NCBI GenBank assembly: GCA_964631595.1
Contig: CAZVXL010000006.1
Location: 22,459-86,458, forward strand
Reading direction: 5' to 3'
DNA: 64,000 bases
Source of the DNA: UMGS1312 sp964631595
GTDB lineage: Bacteria; Bacillota; Clostridia; Oscillospirales; CAG-272
The translations under genes were made by a program, and so were the position numbers. The notes beneath the pieces were generated by a model. That model worked only from the letters and a program-made list of their open reading frames with translations, was not told the origin of the DNA and did not search any database. Shown piece after piece: positions 60,925 through 64,000 of this stretch (its first letter is position 1; every line of letters starts with the position of its first letter).

Positions 60925-60953
60925 ATTATATCACAATATACACCCACTGTCAA
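60925..60953 (-). promoter_or_regulatory. Consensus promoter of the TerB_N-BrxD-helicase operon
   Basis: Minus-strand TTGACA (60953-60948), 17-bp spacer, TATAAT (60930-60925), a perfect sigma-A match; leader about 42 bases. Confidence 0.88.
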
Positions 60954-60981
60954 TAAAAGCCGCACAAACTTATTGCGGATA

Positions 60982-61004
60982 CGTCGCTTTTCGAAAAGGC
61001 GACG
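60982..61004. repeat. Inverted repeat upstream of the defence-like promoter
   Basis: CGTCGCTTTTC with GAAAAGGCGACG, one bulged base, about 30 bp upstream of the -35. Possible operator. The rest of 61005-61142 has no supported gene; a CGAATATTC word occurs at about 61120 and again at about 61195. Confidence 0.5.
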
Positions 61005-61142
61005 GTGCCGTGTGAGATGAAATACGTTTTGCGGAAGCGGAGTCCGTCTCGGGCTCGAAATACGGTGAGGGCTCGGAGCTGCCAGCAAGGCAAGACATAT
61101 CCGAGCCAGCCGCCCTTTGTGCGAATATTCGTAATAAGACCC

Positions 61143-61183
61143 AAAAAGAAAGCCCTCGGCACGCGATTCGCGCGCCGAGGGCT
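61143..61183 (-). terminator. Terminator of the truncated OB-fold gene
   Basis: 10-bp arms (61151-61160 with 61174-61183) plus an inner CGCG pair; on the minus strand the hairpin is followed by a U-rich run (61150-61143). It is 48 bases after the stop codon at 61231. Confidence 0.75.
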
Positions 61184-61230
61184 TCGATATGGTACGAATA
61201 TTCATAAGGGATTTTCATTTTATAATGTGT

Positions 61231-61686
61231 TTATTGTAATTCGCAAGCATTTATCATAACATTATAAAATGACAGTCCTTCGCAAGTTCCGGTTATTGTT
61301 ACGTTCTGACCTTTTTCAACAGTCGCTAAAGCTTTTGAATTTTGAGAGTTGAAATTACACTGAACGCAGCCGAAAACCAAGCCGTCTGCTTCAAGCAGAA
61401 TATTAGCGCTTGTCAGTGCGGATTTGCTGTTTATTTCGCTTACAACGCCCGTGATTTTAACCAGTTGACCTTTGAATTTTTCTTCAGCCGCAACCTCATT
61501 TTCTTCAAACGCCGAATAAATATCATCAGCCGTAACCTCTATATAATTAATTTCCGCTTCATTATATGAGGCTCCTGTTCCATTTTCAACTTCTTGCAAA
61601 TATCCCTCTGTTTCCGAAGGTGTCTCTTCTGAGACAATTATTGCAAACGCACGGAAGATATTCCTGAGCCATATAAGGCTACACAC
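61231..61686 (-). pseudogene. OB-fold tRNA_anti-like protein, 5'-truncated
   Basis: The frame encodes about 150 residues. The C-terminal 105 match the tRNA_anti-like OB fold found in small secreted lipoproteins of Clostridia: IEVTADDIYSAFEENEVAAE, KGQLVKITGVVSEINSKS and LEADGLVFGCVQC. Such proteins normally begin with a signal peptide and lipobox; here the first about 25 residues (MCSLIWLRNIF...) read antisense through the fragment at 61645-61700, so the true 5' end has been lost. GC content is visibly lower than in the neighbouring TerB operon. Could still be expressed as a cytoplasmic fragment. Confidence 0.65.
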
Positions 61687-62061
61687 CTTGATTCTATAGA
61701 TGATGTTTTAACCGACATTGATGGTGATTCTGTTTTTGACTTCGGTTCTCAGTCCCCAGAAGAACGCTTTGCGGCAGAAGTCGATGCCATGTCTCTCGAT
61801 GATCTAAGTAAAGAGTATGAAAGGATTGCTTCTTTGAGTGAAATGGATGATTTGGATATTTTTGCTGAGTTTGATAACACCCAAAAGGCAAAATACGATC
61901 CTGAATTATTCACTACATTAACAGATGGACTGCCCAAAGAATCATTGGAACAATTAAGATATGGACTTGCTGCTGGTGATCCTGATACTTACAAATACTT
62001 CGGACTGAATGGTGAAATAGATGATGAAAATGGAAAATACTCTCGAACAAGAAGAAAATGA
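61642..62061 (+). pseudogene. Fragment of a mobile-element protein (C-terminal part)
   Basis: An open frame begins after a stop at 61630-61632, with no start before ATG 61789, and continues to 62061. Coding-like sequence from KRTEDIPEPYKATHLDSIDD through SLDDLSKEYERIASLSEMDD to GLAAGDPDTYKYFGLNGEID is acidic and repeat-free. It looks like the C-terminus of a large protein of a conjugative element (antirestriction/relaxase-region type), but no family can be named. It overlaps the next fragment by 4 bases and abuts the truncated OB-fold gene, marking a breakpoint near 61640. Confidence 0.5.
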
Positions 62062-62660
62062 CAGTTTATTCAATCAAAGTTGCCGTGTTCGGCGATGACG
62101 AAAATACAACTTTTAAGGATAATCGGGAATTCAAAGGTTCGATATTCAAGCAAATTGATGAGGCGTTTCGATATATTATGCTTAGTAATTGCACATCTTC
62201 TGTTTTCAAAGGACTTGAACGGATAGACAAATCCGATTATCCCGAAGCTGCTTTGCGTGAGGCATTGCTTAATTCGGTGGTTCATCGTGATTATAGCTAC
62301 AGCGGAAGTATAATTATAAACATCAATAATAAGCAGATGGAATTTGTATCCATCGGCGGACTTCTTCCCGGTTTAACCGCTGATGATATTCGCAGTGGTA
62401 TTTCTCAGCCAAGGAACAAGAATCTTGCCGAAGTATTTCACCGTCTAAAGCTTATTGAATCCTACGGTAATGCTGAAGATAACAATTCAACTTATTTTGT
62501 TTGCAAGGCAGAATTGGATGGTTCTAATATGGAATACATAACAAAAATGCAAAACACTTATGTCAACACAACATTAAATTTGATTTCTACGTTTGAGGAT
62601 TGCCTCTATATTTCATTCCCTTATAGTGGTATTGAGTCTGAATTTATCAAAACTAACTAA
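62058..62660 (+). pseudogene. Remnant of an AlbA_2/HATPase_c_4 (RecG-like) protein
   Basis: 200 residues. Residues about 7-140 match the HATPase_c_4 portion of the Schlafen-AlbA_2 ATP-binding family: REFKGSIFKQIDEAFRYIML, YPEAALREALLNSVVHRDYS, FVSIGGLLPGL and SQPRNKNLAEVFHRLKLIES. The N-terminal AlbA_2 domain (about 200 residues) is missing, and after ESYG the usual GTGI...F end is replaced by unrelated sequence (about 60 residues). So both ends are broken: the gene is a chimera or decayed remnant. A counted stretch (62101-62160) is 30% G+C against 53% for 60301-60360. Confidence 0.7.
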
Positions 62661-62666
62661 AGCATG

Positions 62667-62705
62667 AAAAAGGCGGTTACCGTATGGTGACCGCCTTTTT
62701 GTAAA
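62667..62705 (+). terminator. Terminator after the RecG-like remnant
   Basis: 15-bp stem (62667-62681 with 62686-62700, one G-T pair), 4-nt loop GTAT, right arm ending in TTTTT. Confidence 0.88.
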
Positions 62706-62743
62706 GCGAAAACCCCGCCATAGTAGCGGGGTTTTCGCTTTAC
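62701..62743. repeat. Perfect 18-bp inverted repeat
   Basis: Arms 62701-62718 and 62726-62743, 7-nt loop, starting directly at the end of the previous hairpin. There is an A-run in the left arm and a T-run in the right arm, so it could be a second, bidirectional terminator. Confidence 0.85.
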
Positions 62744-62839
62744 AACCAAAGAATAGAGGTGATGTAATCCGCCTCTGTTCTTTTTTGATTAGGTAAAACT
62801 GTGACTTTTTGATGAAAAAATGTATCGCTTTAATATCTG

Positions 62840-62868
62840 TTGTTTTCTTGCCAAATTCGTGTTATAAT
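62840..62868 (+). promoter_or_regulatory. Promoter of the macro-domain gene
   Basis: TTGTTT (62840-62845), 17-bp spacer, TATAAT (62863-62868). Confidence 0.65.
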
Positions 62869-62908
62869 ACACACTAGGTTAAAGAAACTATTGTAAAGGA
62901 ATAATGAA

Positions 62909-63922
62909 ATGCCATTAGAGATTGTTAGAAACGATATAACAAAAATGCAAGTGGATGCCATTGTTAATGCCGCCAACGCCTCTCTGTTAGGTGGTGGCGG
63001 TGTAGATGGCTGTATTCATCGTGCGGCCGGAAAAGGATTACTCGAAGAATGCAAGTCACTTGGCGGTTGTGAAACCGGCAACGCCAAGATTACAGGCGCA
63101 TATAACCTGCCTTGCAAATACGTTATCCATGCAGTCGGCCCACGCTGGCTTGGTGGAAAGAGAAACGAAAAAGCATTGCTTGAATCGTGCTATAAAGTTT
63201 CCTTACAGCTTGCAAAGGTTAACGGATGTGAATCTGTGGCATTTTCTCTAATCTCTTCCGGAATCTATGGATATCCTAAGGATCAAGCATTAAAAGTTGC
63301 AATAGACATTATAAGCACATTCCTGCTTGAAAACGATATGATGGTATATATCGTTATATTTGATAAAGCAGCGTATCAGATAAGCGAAAAACTCTTCTCA
63401 GATATTGCAGAATACATAGACGATAATTATGTGGACGAGCATACTGATTACCGCCGTGATAGTATGCGGATGAACGCTCCGATAGCTCCCATGCAAGCCT
63501 CTGTTGGCTTGTTTGAAGCAGATTTGTGTGAATGCAAGGCGCTGATAACTGAGGAAGACTTGGGTGCCAAACTCAAACAAATTGATGAAAGTTTTTCTCA
63601 AATGCTTCTCCGCAAGATTGACGAAAAAAGCATGACCGATGCCGAGTGTTATAAGAAAGCCAACATCGACCGTAAACTCTTTTCTAAAATCCGCAGTGAT
63701 GTGCATTATAAACCGAGCAAGCCAACAGCGATAGCCTTCGCCATCGCTTTGGAACTTAATTTAGCGGATACAAAAGATATGTTGATGAAAGCCGGATTCG
63801 CACTGTCTCACAGCAACAAGTTCGATATCATTATCGAATATTTTATAAGCAAGGGCAATTACAATATCTTTGAAATTAACGAGGCGTTATTCGCCTTTGA
63901 CCAAAGTTTATTAGGCGCATAA
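62909..63922 (+). CDS. Macro-domain protein with C-terminal HTH-like domain
   Basis: 337 residues. Residues 1-170 are a macro domain: IVNAANASLLGGGGVDGCIH (ADP-ribose-binding loop), the GNAKITGAYNLPCKYVIHAV strand and the second loop SLISSGIYGYPKDQA. The C-terminal domain (about 230-330) is helical: SMTDAECYKKANIDRKLFSK and AIAFAIALELNLADTKDMLM resemble an XRE-like helix-turn-helix, and this extension recurs on clostridial macro proteins. Macro domains bind or hydrolyse ADP-ribose or O-acetyl-ADP-ribose; the Asn and Gly-rich loop residues are intact. It is AT-rich relative to the chromosome and sits behind decayed mobile DNA, so it was probably acquired. Promoter and terminator make it a complete single-gene unit. 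Confidence 0.9.
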   Translation: MPLEIVRNDITKMQVDAIVNAANASLLGGGGVDGCIHRAAGKGLLEECKSLGGCETGNAKITGAYNLPCKYVIHAVGPRWLGGKRNEKALLESCYKVSLQLAKVNGCESVAFSLISSGIYGYPKDQALKVAIDIISTFLLENDMMVYIVIFDKAAYQISEKLFSDIAEYIDDNYVDEHTDYRRDSMRMNAPIAPMQASVGLFEADLCECKALITEEDLGAKLKQIDESFSQMLLRKIDEKSMTDAECYKKANIDRKLFSKIRSDVHYKPSKPTAIAFAIALELNLADTKDMLMKAGFALSHSNKFDIIIEYFISKGNYNIFEINEALFAFDQSLLGA

Positions 63923-63945
63923 TATTGTCGCATACGAAGCGACCT

Positions 63946-63998
63946 AACCTCTCTTTTGTTGATGTACAATGTAGACATCAAATGAAAGAGAGGTTTTT
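63946..63998 (+). terminator. Terminator of the macro-domain gene
   Basis: Perfect 11-bp outer stem (63946-63956 with 63985-63995), an inner TTGATGT/ACATCAA stem, then five T's ending at 63998. Confidence 0.85.
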
Positions 63999-64000
63999 AT

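Overview
The window is a contiguous stretch of a Gram-positive, low-G+C-phylum (Firmicutes/Clostridia-type) chromosome, most like the gut Oscillospirales/Clostridia. The evidence is the ctsR-mcsA-mcsB-clpC heat-shock operon with tandem CtsR boxes, lipobox-type binding proteins, strong AGGAGG-like ribosome sites, sigma-A promoters with 17-bp spacers, a SpoIID-like peptidoglycan-binding protein and dockerin-bearing secreted enzymes. Base composition is GC-rich for about the first 61 kb and drops sharply after that.

Left part (1-11.5 kb): a partial amidohydrolase; an HTH-ADP-ribosylglycohydrolase fusion; a lipoprotein; an XRE regulator; a PadR/DUF2812 pair with an autoregulatory palindrome; a three-gene amino-acid ABC importer; a phosphodiester glycosidase with a repeat-built membrane partner; and a YczE-like membrane protein. 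Core block (11.6-24 kb): rpsF-ssb-rpsR, two half-size TauE/SafE proteins, ftsK/spoIIIE, tmk, a dense patch of intergenic repeats, DJ-1, 5-formyl-THF cyclo-ligase, a CPBP protease, mltG carrying an 87-bp coding tandem repeat, and a two-gene spore-cortex-like unit. A tyrosine recombinase then sits alone between two perfect 38-bp inverted repeats (24.7-26.2 kb).

Middle (26-46 kb): clpC, mcsB, mcsA and ctsR; three secreted proteins with dockerin modules (two DUF4091 glycoside-hydrolase-like proteins and a metallophosphoesterase); and a full phosphate regulon, pstSCAB-phoU-phoP-phoR, behind a Pho-box-like promoter. Then come a flavodoxin, a TIGR04076 protein and an M14 carboxypeptidase. Right part (46-61 kb): a membrane protein, tRNA-Ser(CGA) with a long leader, a MATE exporter, a GH36 alpha-galactosidase, a short pyrophosphatase, ddl, prmC-DUF1385, a PH-domain protein, and the most interesting unit: a three-gene cassette with its own consensus promoter encoding a TerB_N protein, a BrxD-like (DUF2791) ATPase and an Lhr/BrxHI-like helicase. 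This is a BREX-2-like ATPase/helicase module without BREX methylase or PglZ, and a candidate defence or genome-maintenance system.

The last 3 kb (61.2-64 kb) is AT-rich and holds a 5'-truncated OB-fold gene, at least two fragments of mobile-element genes, stacked hairpins and an intact macro-domain/HTH-like protein, so it looks like horizontally acquired, partly decayed DNA. The window therefore carries two ADP-ribose-related proteins joined to HTH or HTH-like domains, one near each end. No rRNA, CRISPR array or IS transposase was seen.
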